A stretch of DNA of 64,000 nt from Cryptomeria japonica (GCF_030272615.1 NC_081412.1:138696747-138760746), one strand, 5' to 3'; counted from the stretch's first letter, positions 46,701-58,519 are shown. Numbers and translations are program-made. The notes: generated by a model not told the origin, from the letters alone.

Positions 46701-48366
46701 GCATTTGGTGCAGTCTGAAAACCCCCACACCGAGGAAGGAATGGGTGTTGGCTGGGCTTCACACTTGCCAAAAGAATTTGTTTAAAATTTGTTTAAAAAC
46801 CTTTCCACCATTTCACTCCACGCAGGGAGGATTTGGCTTCATGCAGCTGCTTAATGTTTCATGTCAATCTCTATTACTGAGGGAGCATTTGACATTACAT
46901 TTGTCAATTTGAATTTTCCATTTGCTTAAGCTGCTGAAAGTCTTCTAGCTACTGCAATTTGCTTGGTTTGACATTGAAAATCTAAGCACTAGCTTGCCAA
47001 TGCACATTATAAGAAGTACCTAGCTTAATAAAACCAAACATTTATGCCTCCAACTGAAAATAGCTTACACATTAGTACTTCAGCTATATGCCCATATAAT
47101 GAAACGAAATCATCTCATAATAAACCAATTTGCTAACGAAATCAATCCATGAGCATGAGCCAAGTCGGGCCCCAAAGTGGGTCCGACTAAAAAAAATTTC
47201 ATTTTCATACAACTGGCCTCTGAAATATCTCACGGATATCAAACACACCTCTGGAAACAATCGACATTATTTTTGGATCATTAAACTGGGTTTTGCGACT
47301 TTTAGGCAATTACGCCACTTTTTCACATTTAATCACGAAGATATAATTTTCAAACCTATCAAAACACCTTTCTGGATCTCGCCATCTGACAAGCGTGTAC
47401 TCTGATATACAAGGATGAACTCTACCAAACTATTTCTCAAGATGTGTCCCGAGCGAAGAGATATTAATTGGCAAAAATGCCCAACTGGCTTTGTCGACAC
47501 TGTGGACCTGATGAAGTCAATGTTTTGGCAACACATGATGCCTTTCTTAAAAAGATCAAACGACCTCCATAGGCCCTCAAATTTGAAACATAGGTACATT
47601 GAAGTACATATTAAAACTTGGAAATATCAGTTCGATCACAAGATTGACAGGATGCAAATGGCGCGCTCACAAAAATGGCTACATTAACTGATACAACACT
47701 GAAGGTGCAGAAGACTGAAAATGATGGCTAAATGAACCCTTTTGAAAACCGACTAAACGGATTGGTAGGAGCCTGAAACTGGAAACATATCTCATCATTT
47801 ATATCAGTATTAAACCAGAACAAACATTATGATGTGACTCTTACTGAGGCAACTTTTACACTTATGCGAAACAGGTCTCCGACTAGCTGTCGAAACAGGG
47901 ACTTGCCAAAACATAGAAACTGCAAATGGATTTGACTTAGTAAACTAGGCAAATGGATTCGTTATGACTTGAAATTTTGCAAAATGACTCAGATTTATGC
48001 ATAGAATTGAATCCACTTTTAATTTCACCATGAGGATCAACAAGGCAAAAGATATAATTGCTCAAAGTAGGCTACTCCATAAAATCTGCATTTGTGCCTA
48101 AAACGCACTTTCAGCTCACCCCTCGAAATGTGTACCTGGTAGACTTCTCCAAACTAAATTATGAAAGTTTCACATCACCATATAGGCCAAATTAAAGGTG
48201 TAGGACATGAATCCCGAGCCTTACCCTCTGAAAATCAATAGGCTCCATTTTGCCCTCTCACAAACTAGGCCATTCAAACTGACTCATTTAGGTACTTTTC
48301 TGACATGCAGAGCAAAATTTTAGAAATGGGCCTAAAAAATTGACTCAAATTTAATGAGTCCCAACA
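43760..48366. mobile_element. G: 4.6-kb non-coding insertion, probable giant solo LTR
   Basis: Ends TGTTGTTCACC and GAGTCCCAACA with a perfect 5-bp duplication CAATC (43755-43759 and 48367-48371). It interrupts the integrase frame of B between TMMI and HIYWREVV. No ORF with recognisable protein, primer site or polypurine tract is seen. The left and right few hundred bases do not repeat each other, so a pair of LTRs is unlikely. A GC-rich core (44930-45600) with three GCCATTTC repeats precedes a TATAAACA at 45650-45657, consistent with a U3 promoter. Orientation is uncertain because both strands start TGTTG. Alternatives are a LARD or another unknown element. Confidence 0.7.
45157..45415. repeat. 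Three-fold imperfect repeat in the GC-rich core of G
   Basis: GCCATTTC(A/G)CA followed by a TAAC motif recurs at 45157, 45271 and 45367, each preceded by a T-rich run and followed within about 35 bases by CTTCG or a CTCCG variant. Possibly promoter or enhancer repeats. Confidence 0.55.
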
Positions 48367-48371
48367 CAATC

Positions 48372-48776
48372 ATCATGGTTCTAGTAGCTTCGTGAATTGT
48401 TCTATTCTTCCTCTCCACAACACCATTTTGCTGAGGGGTTCTAGGTGCAGATAACTATCTCTTCACTCCATGCTCTTCACAATCAGATCTCTGACACTTT
48501 ATCTTTAATCCTATCTCAGCCTCAACCATAGATTTGAAAATCTTGAACTTCTCCAAGGCTTCAGAATTCTCCCTTAAGAAAGTAACCCATATCATCTTTG
48601 AATAGTCATCAATCAGCAACATGAAATACCTGTCTCCCTGTAAGATTCTCACTCTAGAAGGACTACACAGATCAGTATGCACAAGATCCAATAATCCATT
48701 AGAACAATATTGTTTTCTTTTAAAAGTAACTCTTGTTTTCTTCCCTAACTAACATTCCTTGCATACCGGATTAGTA
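48372..48776 (-). pseudogene. Element B integrase core (between G and A)
   Basis: The minus strand reads KPTNPVCKEC, then MDLVHTDLCSPSRVRILQGD and RYFMLLIDDYSKMIWVTFL, then QRSDCEEHGVKR and PRTPQQNGVVERKNRT. All three catalytic acidic residues are recognisable, although the usual GGEF after the second Asp is damaged. Stops are present (after KEC and GVKR). Confidence 0.82.
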
Positions 48777-48781
48777 GGCTT

Positions 48782-49836
48782 TGTTGGTATTTTGGTATGG
48801 TTTTGTCATTGATGTCAACACCTACTAAACACTTATCAACTTCAGCACTTTGGAGAATCAACAACATTCACCGGAAAGCAAGTGACTCATGCACAATCAC
48901 CGGTATCTGGTACACCAACATGATATAATGATCACTGGCACTTGGAATGATATGGAGAACACATGGTTATGTCAAAGACATCGTGTGGACACTTTGTCTT
49001 GGAGTTTTGTTTATTGAGATATTCATATTTGCATATTTGTTGTTACTGGCAAATAGGTCCAGGGTTACATAGGAAGGTTTATCTTTCCAGATCAGCATGG
49101 CAGACTATGGAGATGATTAATTATTATTGTAGATGCATTAAGCTAACATGTTGAATCAGTTATTGCATCAGATATTGTATTGTTTGTAAAATGTTTTTAT
49201 TGTAAGATCTTGTAGAGCCGACCTACTAAAATTGGTCTTAGGTTATGGTATAAATGTAAGATCTTATTTGTAAGATCAAATGTGGAATGCGAAAAAGGAT
49301 TGTGTGAAGGTATATGCGAGAATAAGCAGAGCTATACACACAGACATCATTTGAAGATTGAAGAAGGGTTTTTGTGAAGACAATCAGAACTACACCAGTA
49401 CTGAATCCAGCATATGAAGATGCTATTTTGTGCAGTACATTCTTATTGGATTTAACCATCCAACTATAGTCAGTGTGACTCCCATTTTGTGATTGAGCAG
49501 TGAGCTCAAGGCGCTTGGCCTTTCTGCATGTGCAGACCCCATTTATGTACACTTACTATCTGTAGTAGTATCATCTGATTGTGGGTAAGGTTTCCCACTG
49601 TGGTTTTTCCCCTTACAGGGTTTCCACGTACAAATATTTGTGTTATGTGTTGTGGATGACTTTGTGTTTATGTTTCATGCACTAATCCTTACCGGTATAG
49701 AGATTAATTGTTAAAACTATCTACTGGCATATTAAACTGGTTTACCAGTATTAAGCATTAAGTTGGTTAAGTTGTTTTTAGTTTGAATTTATTTGACAAC
49801 TAATTCACCCCCCCCCCCCCCCCCCCCTCTCAGTTG
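48782..49836 (+). repeat. Element A 5' LTR, last about 18 bp missing
   Basis: Matches the 3' LTR from TGTTGGTATTTTGG to CTCTCAGTTG, then jumps to GTTGAGGGGATCCAATG in front of gag. The remaining end CCTCCGGGACCTAACA, present in the 3' LTR, and the primer site are gone. It contains a run of 20 C (49808-49827) where the 3' LTR has 8, and a TATAAAT at 49249-49255. Confidence 0.88.
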
Positions 49837-49850
49837 GTTGAGGGGATCCA

Positions 49851-51300
49851 ATGTCTACTAACTATTTCAAGAAGGACAGTCCTAAACTTGATGGAACCAA
49901 CTATGGCATATGGAAGATAAGAATGGAGACACATCTAAATTACACTGGGAAGGACATCTGGGATGTTACAAAGAATGGTTATACTGCTGATGTACAAGGT
50001 TAGCCTAGTCCAGCTAACTTGACTAAAGATGAGGAAAATGATTGCAAAGCAAGAGAAACACTTTTGAGCGCATTATCAGATCAACAAATCATGGGACTAT
50101 CAGATAGGTCTACTGCTAAAGCTATTTGGGATCATTTGGAAACACTGAATGAAGGAGATTCCATCGTCAAAATTGCAAAACTTGAAAGCTTCCAGGTCAG
50201 GTATGAACATCTGAAAATGGAAGAAGATGAAAGGAAAAAAGAGTAAATGAGATTGTTTTGGGTATTAAATATTGTGGAGGAACTTTAAGTCAAGATGAAA
50301 TTGTTTCAAAATTTTTAAGAGGATTTCCACCGGCATATAAAATGAAAGTCACCGCTATAAATGAGTTAAGTACAATGCTTAATACATCAGTTACTAGGGA
50401 TACATTGATAGGGAAACTTTTAGCTTTTGAATTGAAGAATTTGGTCCTGTTGCTACTATAAAGACAGATTTGGCCTTTAAAGCATCAACATCATCTACTC
50501 CATCATTTGAAAAATCTGATTGGAAAGCCTTTTATGCAAGAGAACTTGAAGAAAGAAGGAAAGAAAATGAAGAACTTGAAGAACTTGAAGCACTATTTGC
50601 AAGGAAAATGCCTAAAGGTCCAGTTGGAAGTAAGTATGAAGGTAAAGCACCCTTTAAATGTTTTAACTGCAATAAGATTGGTCATATGGCTTTGAGATGC
50701 CCTGATAGACATGCCAGACTAAGAGAAGAAGCTAGAAGAATATACAAGCCTAACCCTGAATATCAGAGATATAGATTTAAGAAGAATAAAGACAAATCTT
50801 GTTACATTGCTGATGAAGGTGTGATTGATGATTCTGATGAGGATCCAGCAGACAATGGATGGGTTTTTGTTGCTATAACAGAAGATCAACTGGCACCTAC
50901 TGCTCAACCGGTAGTACAGGCCTTGGCAGCTAAAGTTGAAGTAAAGGATGAATGGATCATTGATTCAGGATGCTCACATCATATGACAAGAGACAAAGGT
51001 AAATTCTTGAACTTTCAAGAATACAATGGAGGCTTAGTGAGATTTGGAGATGACAAAGCTTGCTCAGTCAAAGGTAAGGGTACAATATCTCTTGATGGTA
51101 AGCATAACACTGACAATGTCTACTATGTTGAAGGATTAAAGCATAATCTTTTGAGTGTTGGTCAATTAGTTGAGAAAGGATTTCAGTTACAATTTAAAAA
51201 TGGAAAATGCAAAATCATGAACATAACTGGTTTGGAAATTGCAACCGGTAATCAGACTAGAGGTAATATCTTTCATTTGAATAACAGTGAAAAGACATGC
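49851..51300 (+). pseudogene. Element A gag and protease
   Basis: From ATG at 49851 (MSTNYFKKDSPKLDGTNYGI) the gag frame has a stop at about 50000, a frameshift near 50240 and another near 50440. It then reads on through the CCHC knuckle CFNCNKIGHMALRC (50658-50699) and the protease WIIDSGCSHHMTRDK (50951-50995) with D-S-G intact. The order and motifs are standard for Copia. The protein would assemble the particle and process the polyprotein. Confidence 0.86.
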
Positions 51301-53962
51301 TTGATTGCACATATAGATGAAAGTTGGTTATGGCATAAGAGACTCTGTCATGTAAACTTTGATTGCATGGTGAAAATCAGTACTACTAAGGCAGTTAGAG
51401 ATTTACCTAAAATTGTCAAACCTCATAATATAGTATGTAAGGAATGCCAATTTGGGAAACAAGCTAGAGCTAGTTTCAAAAGCATTCCAAAAAAATCAAA
51501 TAATGCTCTTGATTTGATTCACACTGATTTATGTGGTCCAGCTAGAACTAAAAGCTTACAAGGTGATAGATATTTCATGCTAATCATTGATGATTACTCT
51601 AGAATGTGTTGGGTTACTTTTCTTAGAGAAAAATCAGAAGCACTTGGAAAGTTTAAACTATTCAAAGAAATGGTTGAAAATGAAATTGGTAAGAAAATCA
51701 AATGTCTAAGATCAAATCAAGGAGGAGAATTTACATCTAAAGAATATAATACATTCTATGAAGTGAATGGAATCAAAAGACAACTATCAGCACCTCAGAC
51801 ACCACAGAAGAATGGAGTTGTTGAAAGGAAAAACAAAACTATCTTGGATGCTACCACATGCATATTGGAGAGAAGAAGTCAGTACAACCGTCTTTACATT
51901 CAACAAAGTTCACATCAAAGGTGAAATCAGTAAGACCCCTCATGAACTATGGTTTGGTAATACTCCTACTCTTAAGTACTTCAAAAGTTTTGGAAGTAAA
52001 TGTTATATCAGAAGAGATGAGTACATTGGCGAATTAGATCCTAGAAGTGATGAAGGAATATTTCTTGGTTATTCATCTAAGAGCAAGGCATATAGATGCT
52101 TTAACAAAAGATTGCAGAAAATTGTTGAAAGTACAAATGTAAAGATTGATGAACAATTCAGAGGAACTTCAAGGTATATAGACTCTCAACTGACAACATA
52201 AATTTTGGCAAATGAACCTACTCTAAATCCACCGATACAGAATGAAGATCCAGTTACCCTGGTATCATCTAAGGATTCCATAGTAATTGAGGAACAACAA
52301 CAAACAAAGACACCCCGGTATGTAAGACTGAATCATTCTGAAGATCAGATAATTGGAAACAAGTTTAAAGGAGTTATGACAAGAGGAATATTGGCAAATG
52401 AAGAGGTATGTCTTATTTCTCAAATTGAACCATCATCTGTTAATGAGGCATGTGAAGATAAATTTTGGATTAAAGCTATGGAAGAAGAATTAGAACAAAT
52501 TGAGAAAAACAACACCTGGACATTAGTTCCCCAGCCTAAAGATAAAAATGTAATTGGAACCAAATGGGTATTCATAAACAAACTTAATGAAGATGGTAAG
52601 GTTATCAGAAATAAAGAAAGACTAGTGTGTAAAGGATATTCTCAAAAGGAAGGAGTTGATTACAATGAAACCTTTACATCGGTAGCTAGAATTGAGGTAG
52701 TCAGATTATTTTTGGCTTTTGCAGCACACATGAACTACAAAGTTTATCAAATGGATATTAAATGTGCATTTTTTAATGGAGACCTTGAAGAGGAAGTCTA
52801 CATTGAACAACCTAATGGATTTTCTTTGACAGATGACAATGATATGGTTTGCAGGTTAAGAAAAGCTCTGTATGGATTAAAACAAGCTCCAAGAGCTTGG
52901 TATGCAAGATTGGATAAGTATCTTTTGAAGATTGGTTCTACTAAAGGAAATGCAGACAACAATTTATATTATAAAGTAACTAATGATGACATCTTGATTA
53001 TAGAAGTATTTGTTTATGATATAATCTTTGGAGGAGAAGATGGATTATGTAAAGAATTTTCTATTAAAATGCAGCAAGAATTTGAAATGTCTATGATTGG
53101 AGAAATAAAATTCTTTTTAGGATTGCAGATCTCACAGACTGATAAAGGTATAGTCTTGAGTCAATTCAAATACTTAAAAGAGTTACTAAAGAAATTTGGG
53201 ATGGAGAACTCTAAATCGGTAAGCACACCTATGACAACAAATGACAAATTATCACAAAGGGATGAATCTACACTTGTTAATCCGATTAGATACAAATCTA
53301 TGATAGGAGGTTTACTGTATTTAACACAAACCAGACCTAATATTATGAATGCAGTATGTATTGTTTCAAGATTTCAAAGTAATCCTAGAGAAAATCATGA
53401 ATCAGTAGTAAAAAGGATTCTCCGGTACTTACAAGGCACTATAAATCTTAGATTATGGTATCCTAGAGATGAAAACTTTGAATTATGTGCATACACAGAT
53501 GCAAATTAGGCAGGAGATTTGGATGATAGAAAAAGCAGCACCGGCGGAGCATTCTTTTTTTTAAACAAATTAGTCTCTTGGTTGAGTAAGAAACAAAGTT
53601 GTACATCTTTATCAACAACAGAATCAGAATATGTTGTAGCAGCAACTAACTGTACACAAGTACTATGGCTTAAGCAAATGTTGAAAGACATAAAGGTAAA
53701 ATGCAAGGAACCTATTACTATCTATTGTGACAACACTGCAGCAATTGATATATCTAAAATCCCGGTATTACATTCTAAAACCAAACATGTTTCTATCAAA
53801 CTAAATTTTCTAAGGGAAAATGTTGAAGCAAAGGAAATAAAACTAGTTTATGTGAATACTAAAGAATAGATTGCAGATATTTTCACTAAACCTTTGCCTA
53901 AGGAGACTTTTAAATATCTCAGAGATCAACTTGGAGTCATACCACCACTGGTAGAGACTTAG
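51301..53962 (+). pseudogene. Element A integrase, RT and RNase H
   Basis: Integrase has its zinc region (WLWHKRLCHVNFDCMV ... CKECQFGK), HTDLCGP and VVERKN, but the second catalytic Asp is Asn (RSNQGGEF). A small deletion and frameshift sit at about 51850. RT has GTKWVFINKLNEDGK, KCAFFNGDLEEEVY and LYGLKQAPRAWYARLD, but the catalytic FVDD is FVYD (EVFVYDIIFGG, near 53008-53040). RNase H follows after a TGG-to-TAG stop (53507-53509), with AGDLDDRKSSTGGAFF and IYCDNTAAID. A further stop precedes the ADIFTKPLPKE tail, which ends at 53962. Confidence 0.88.
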
Positions 53963-54350
53963 ATAGTTGATGATTGTCATCAATCGACAGAATTAACAGA
54001 GAAATATTTCATTCCGGTCTTTGATGGGAAGCTACTTCTCAAGGGGAGTAGTTGGTATACTAAATTGATTGGTATTTTGTATATGAACTTGGTTTTTATT
54101 GTAACTTTGACATTTGATGTCAAAGGGGGAGAGATTAGTATGGAAAAACTTTGAAAAACACAAGGAAAACACATGTTGCTCCCAGGGGGAGAAATTGTTT
54201 TTTGGGACAAATCATTACTCTCTATATCTGTATTTTGATTTCTGGTTATGATCTTTTTAAAGATTGTTGGTTTTTGGTATTTGATATTTTTGTTTTGGCA
54301 CTTTGATGGTTTTTCCATCTTGTGTTGCCATCAATGCCAAAGGGGGAGAT
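53963..54350 (+). promoter_or_regulatory. Iterated polypurine tracts of element A
   Basis: Non-coding 388 bp with four purine tracts: TCAAGGGGAGTAG near 54037, GTCAAAGGGGGAGAG near 54119, CCCAGGGGGAGAAA near 54181 and CCAAAGGGGGAGAT at 54337-54350. The last directly precedes the LTR. Confidence 0.75.
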
Positions 54351-55408
54351 TGTTGGTATTTTGGTATGGTTTTGTCATTGATGTCAACACCTACTAAACA
54401 CTTATCAACTCTTGCACTTCAGAGAATCAACAACATTCACCGGCAAGCAAGTGACTCATGCACAGTCACCGGTATCTAGTACACCGGCATGATATAATGA
54501 TCACCGACACTTGGAATGATATGGAGAACACATGGTTATGTCAAAGACATCATGTGGACACTTTGTCTTGGAGTTTTGTTTATTGATATATTCATATTTG
54601 CATATTTGTTGTACCGACAAATAGGTCCAGGGTTACATCGATAGGTTTATCTCTCCAAATCAGCATGACACGCTATGAAGATGATTAATTATTATTCTAA
54701 ATGCATTAAGCCAACATGTTGAATCAGTTATTGCATCAGATATTGTATTGTTTGTAAAATGTTTTTATTGTAATATCTTGTAGAGCTGACCTACTAAAAT
54801 TGGTCTTAGGTTATGGTATAAATGTAAGATCTTATTTGTAAGATCAAATGTGGAATGCGAAAAAGGATTGTGTGAAGGTATATGCGAGAATAAGCAGAGC
54901 TATACATGCAGCCATCATTTGAAGATTGAAGAAGGGTTTTTGTGAAGACAATTAGAACTACACTGGTACTGAATCCAACATATGAAGATGCTATTTTGTG
55001 TAGTACATTCTTATTGGATTTAACCATCCAACTATAGTCAGTGTGACTCCCATCTTGTGATTGAGCAATGAGCTCTAAGCGCTTGGCCTTTCTGCATGTG
55101 CCGACCCCATTTATGTACACTTACTATCTGTAGTAGTATCATCTGATTGTAGGTAAGGTTTCCCACCACGGGTTTTCCCCTTACAGGGTTTCCACGTACA
55201 AATATTGGTGTTATGTGTTGTGGATGACTTTGTGTTTATGTTTCATGCACTAATCCTTACCGGTATAGCAATTAACTGTTAAAACTGTCTACCAGCATAT
55301 TAAACTAGTTTACCAGTATTAAGCATTAAGTTGGTTAAGTTGTTTTTGGTTTGAAATTATTTGACAACTAATTCACCCCCCCCTCTCAGTTGCCTCCGGG
55401 ACCTAACA
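54351..55408 (+). repeat. Element A 3' LTR
   Basis: 1058 bp, TGTTGGTATTTTGG to GGGACCTAACA. A C8 tract lies at about 55376-55383. It is flanked by AGCTT and complete, unlike the 5' LTR. Confidence 0.92.
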
Positions 55409-55413
55409 AGCTT

Positions 55414-56950
55414 TACCAACTTAGGAATATCTCTCACTTCTTGAGTAGAACTAATCTTAACCATGCAATCAAAATTCACATGACACATCCTTCTATGCCA
55501 TAACCAACTTTCATCAATTTGAGTAATCAAACAACTGTTACCACCAACATTCAAGTGAAAGATAATACCTTTAGTCTTTGTCTCTAATGCAATCTTAATT
55601 TTGAAACCACTTAAGATTCTACATTTGCCATTCTTTAATTGTGAATCATATCCCTTGTTAACCATCTGTCCAACACTTAAAAGATTATGCTTTATACCTT
55701 CTACGTACAAGACATCATCAGTATTGTGCTTACCATCAAGAGAAATGGAACCTCTGCCATGGATTATACCATTTTTGTCATCATCAAATCTTACTACACC
55801 ACCATCATACTTTTCCATACTCACAAAATTACTATTATCACCTGTCATATGATGAGAGAAACCACTATCAATAACCCATTCATCTTTCTCTTCAACTTTA
55901 GTAGCCAAAGCTTTCTCCTCATTAATGCAACTAGTAGAATCAATAGGCACAGGATCATCTTCCTTGATAGCAATAAATACCCATTCATCACCTGAATTTC
56001 CTTTCTCAAATTCATTGTCTGTCACACCTTCATCAGCAACATAGCAATACTTTTTCTAATATTTAAGCTTGTAGGTCTTCTTAGGGACTCTTTCTAGACA
56101 CCTTGAAGCAAAATGTCCTATCTTAATACATGAAAACCATTTAAGAGGTAACATTCCTTCATACTTATCGACTCCTTTAGGCAATCTCCAAGCAATAAAC
56201 ACTTCAAGCTCTTCCAGCTCTTTCTCTTCTTCTTCCATCTCCTTCATCTCCTTCTCATATTTGGATACCCTTCTTGAAGAACTTTCTCCCGAATCATATC
56301 TCTGCTTCCCAGAAACAATAGCTCTGAATGCAAATTCAGTTTTAGGAAGTGAGTTGCCAAACTCACTAAACTCAAAGGCAATAAGCTTTCCAATCAACAT
56401 GTCTCTAGTCACATTAGTCACGGTCTGGATCTCCTCAATAGCAGTAGCCTTGTGCTTGTAAGAAGGAGGAAAGGATCTCAACAATTTAGCAACAATCTTT
56501 GATTCTTCAAATAATTCACTAACACATCTGATTATTGCACACAAGCTCATTCACTTTCTACATAAAAGAAGTAATGTTCTCATCTTTGCCCATCTTCAAC
56601 AACTCGTATTTTCCCTTCAATCTTTACAACTTAAAAAACTTCACATGACTGTCACCTTCATATAAAGTTTCCAACTTCTTTGAGATCTCATGAGCAGTCT
56701 GCAAATCCATCACATTTGTCATTTCAAAATTAGTCAAGGCACTCAACAATGCTTCCTTCACCCTGATATTGTATTCATCTTCCTTAATCTCATCCAAAGT
56801 TGTAGGACCATTTGGAGGAATGTTATACACATTTTTAATAATCTTCTAGTAATCTTCACCAAGCCATCTCAAGTGACACTCCATTCGACTTTTCCAAAGA
56901 GTGTAGTTCATTCCATCAAATCTCAGACTATCCTTTTTATAAGTTGCCAT
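55414..56950 (-). pseudogene. Element B gag, protease and integrase start
   Basis: From ATG at 56950 (MATYKKDSLRFDGMNYTLWK) the minus-strand frame is Copia gag with stops near 56620 and 56550. Next come a Glu/Lys-rich segment and a zinc knuckle that has lost its first Cys (WFSCIKIGHFASRC). The protease WVIDSGFSHHMTGD is in the 56025-55414 frame, followed by WLWHRRMCHVNFDCMV up to the insertion point of A at KLVK. Confidence 0.84.
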
Positions 56951-56990
56951 CCCGAATCACCTCAAGAGATCAAGCTTCTTCAGAGGAACT

Positions 56991-57005
56991 GACTCTAATA
57001 CCAAT
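56991..57005 (-). promoter_or_regulatory. Primer-binding site of element B
   Basis: The minus strand reads ATTGGTATTAGAGTC right after the LTR end; tRNA-iMet type with two changes. Confidence 0.85.
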
Positions 57006-57728
57006 TGTTGGCAACAAGGTAGAAAATTGAGAGGGGGGGGGGGGTGAATCAGTTTTCACAAAATCTCTTGTTAACTCAAACACAATTTCAGATCTGATAA
57101 TTAACAGTGAAAGCATAAATCAACACCACATCAGTAACACACATAACACCAAGATATTTGACATGGAAAACCCGGTCAAGGTAAAAACCACGGTGGGAAC
57201 CTACCCACAATATGATGATACCCTATTAGAAGTATATGAAATATTACAATGGGGAATGTACATGCATTCAAGTACACTTCCTAGAGCTCACTGCTCAAAA
57301 ACAATAACAACAAAGGCTACCACCCTAAGGAAGACTCACTATCTTAGAAAAGGATTTGGATTACATCTAGAAGATCATGAATTGATAGAATAGCATCTTC
57401 TCATGCTTGGTTACAGTTTTGATTAAGAACAAAATACTTAATCTGCTCTTTCGCACTTCTTCACACTTCTTTGCACTACTTTACTGCTTTTAAAAGATCA
57501 AAACATTATTTGCACACACAGACACCTCTCCACATGAGTATTACATTTATTTATACATATCATCAACCTATCTTTCAAGGTCAGCTCAACACTCATCACA
57601 AATTACAAAGATATAACCAGAGACACTACAATATTACATGTGGACCAAAACAATGTAAGCTAAGACATAGTATGGACCCAAATCAGCACCTCCAAGAATT
57701 ATGTCTCAAACATCCACAACACACTACA
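57006..57728 (-). repeat. Element B 5' LTR, part (split by H)
   Basis: Matches 39958-40694 closely, starting TGTTGGCAACAAGG with a G13 tract near 57033-57045. It is interrupted at ...CACACTACA by H. The remainder is expected beyond the window. Confidence 0.85.
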
Positions 57729-58519
57729 TGTTAGTATTCCTAAAGACACTGAGAGGGGGGGGGGTGAATCAGTATCTGACCGGTATATGAAATTTCTTAA
57801 CTTATAACATGAAAAGCATTTCAAAACTGTGTATCGGTAAACCAAAAATAATACAGTAAATAAGAGCAATAACCACAACATAAAAGACACACCATAACAC
57901 AATATTTTTAATGAGGAAACCTGATGTGGGAAAAACCTTGGTGGGATTTGTGACCCACAATATTTGCTTACTGGCCAATAAGGGAATATTACTATTTACA
58001 ATAGGGGCCTGCACATGCAGGAAGGCCAAGTGCTTAGAGCTCACTGCTTAGTTACAAAAGAAGTCCCACTGACTTACAAAATTGGATTATACAAATCCAA
58101 TATCATGTACTACTTCAAATCAACATCTACTATGCCAGGTTCAGTACCGGTTTAAGTTCTGCAATAATCATAAACCCTTATCCAAAATTTGCCTTACAGT
58201 TTGCATATTAGGTCTGCATTAATCCTTCCATCTTTCACATCCTAAATGATCTACAATGATCTCATACTTATATGAGTCATATTACAATCCACCAAGTCAA
58301 CTTACAAAATATTTTAACAATTAAATACAAAATACATTTAAACAAAATTCTTGTCGGCCATGGTGCCAGTAATCTTTCTTTTCTGTGTCAGTAAACTGTA
58401 TATTGGTGTTGAGTCTTCCAGTGCTGGTGCCTACTAGTATCATATGATTGTAAGGTTTCCATCAATGACAATACCTTCAATCACCTACAATTTCTCATTG
58501 GAGTGTGCATTTGCCAACA
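57729..58519 (-). repeat. Element H 3' LTR
   Basis: 791 bp, plus-strand ends TGTTAGTATTCC and TTTGCCAACA. A G-rich tract (GAGAGGGGGGGGGGTGAATCAG) lies 20-40 bases from the left end, as in B. A polypurine tract complement (TCTCCCCCTTTT) adjoins it at 58521. Confidence 0.82.

Larger units (their letters stand above)
48782..55408 (+). mobile_element. A: Copia retrotransposon nested in B
   Basis: 6627-bp plus-strand element with LTRs at 48782-49836 and 54351-55408 and a near-perfect target duplication (GGCTT 48777-48781, AGCTT 55409-55413). It interrupts the integrase frame of B between KLVK and KPTNPV. Coding order is gag, CCHC, protease, integrase, RT, RNase H. The 5' LTR end and the whole primer site are deleted, and two catalytic residues are mutated, so it is inactive. 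Its protein sequence is close to element C. Confidence 0.92.

Noticed and set aside
44864-46771. Several ORFs of 60-106 codons in the GC-rich part of element G
   Set aside because: They overlap on both strands, show no family motif and reflect low stop density in GC-rich sequence.
49808-49827. C20 run as a sequencing gap or vector junction
   Set aside because: The same tract in shorter form occurs at the same place in the partner LTR and in other families, so it belongs to the LTR; its exact length remains uncertain.
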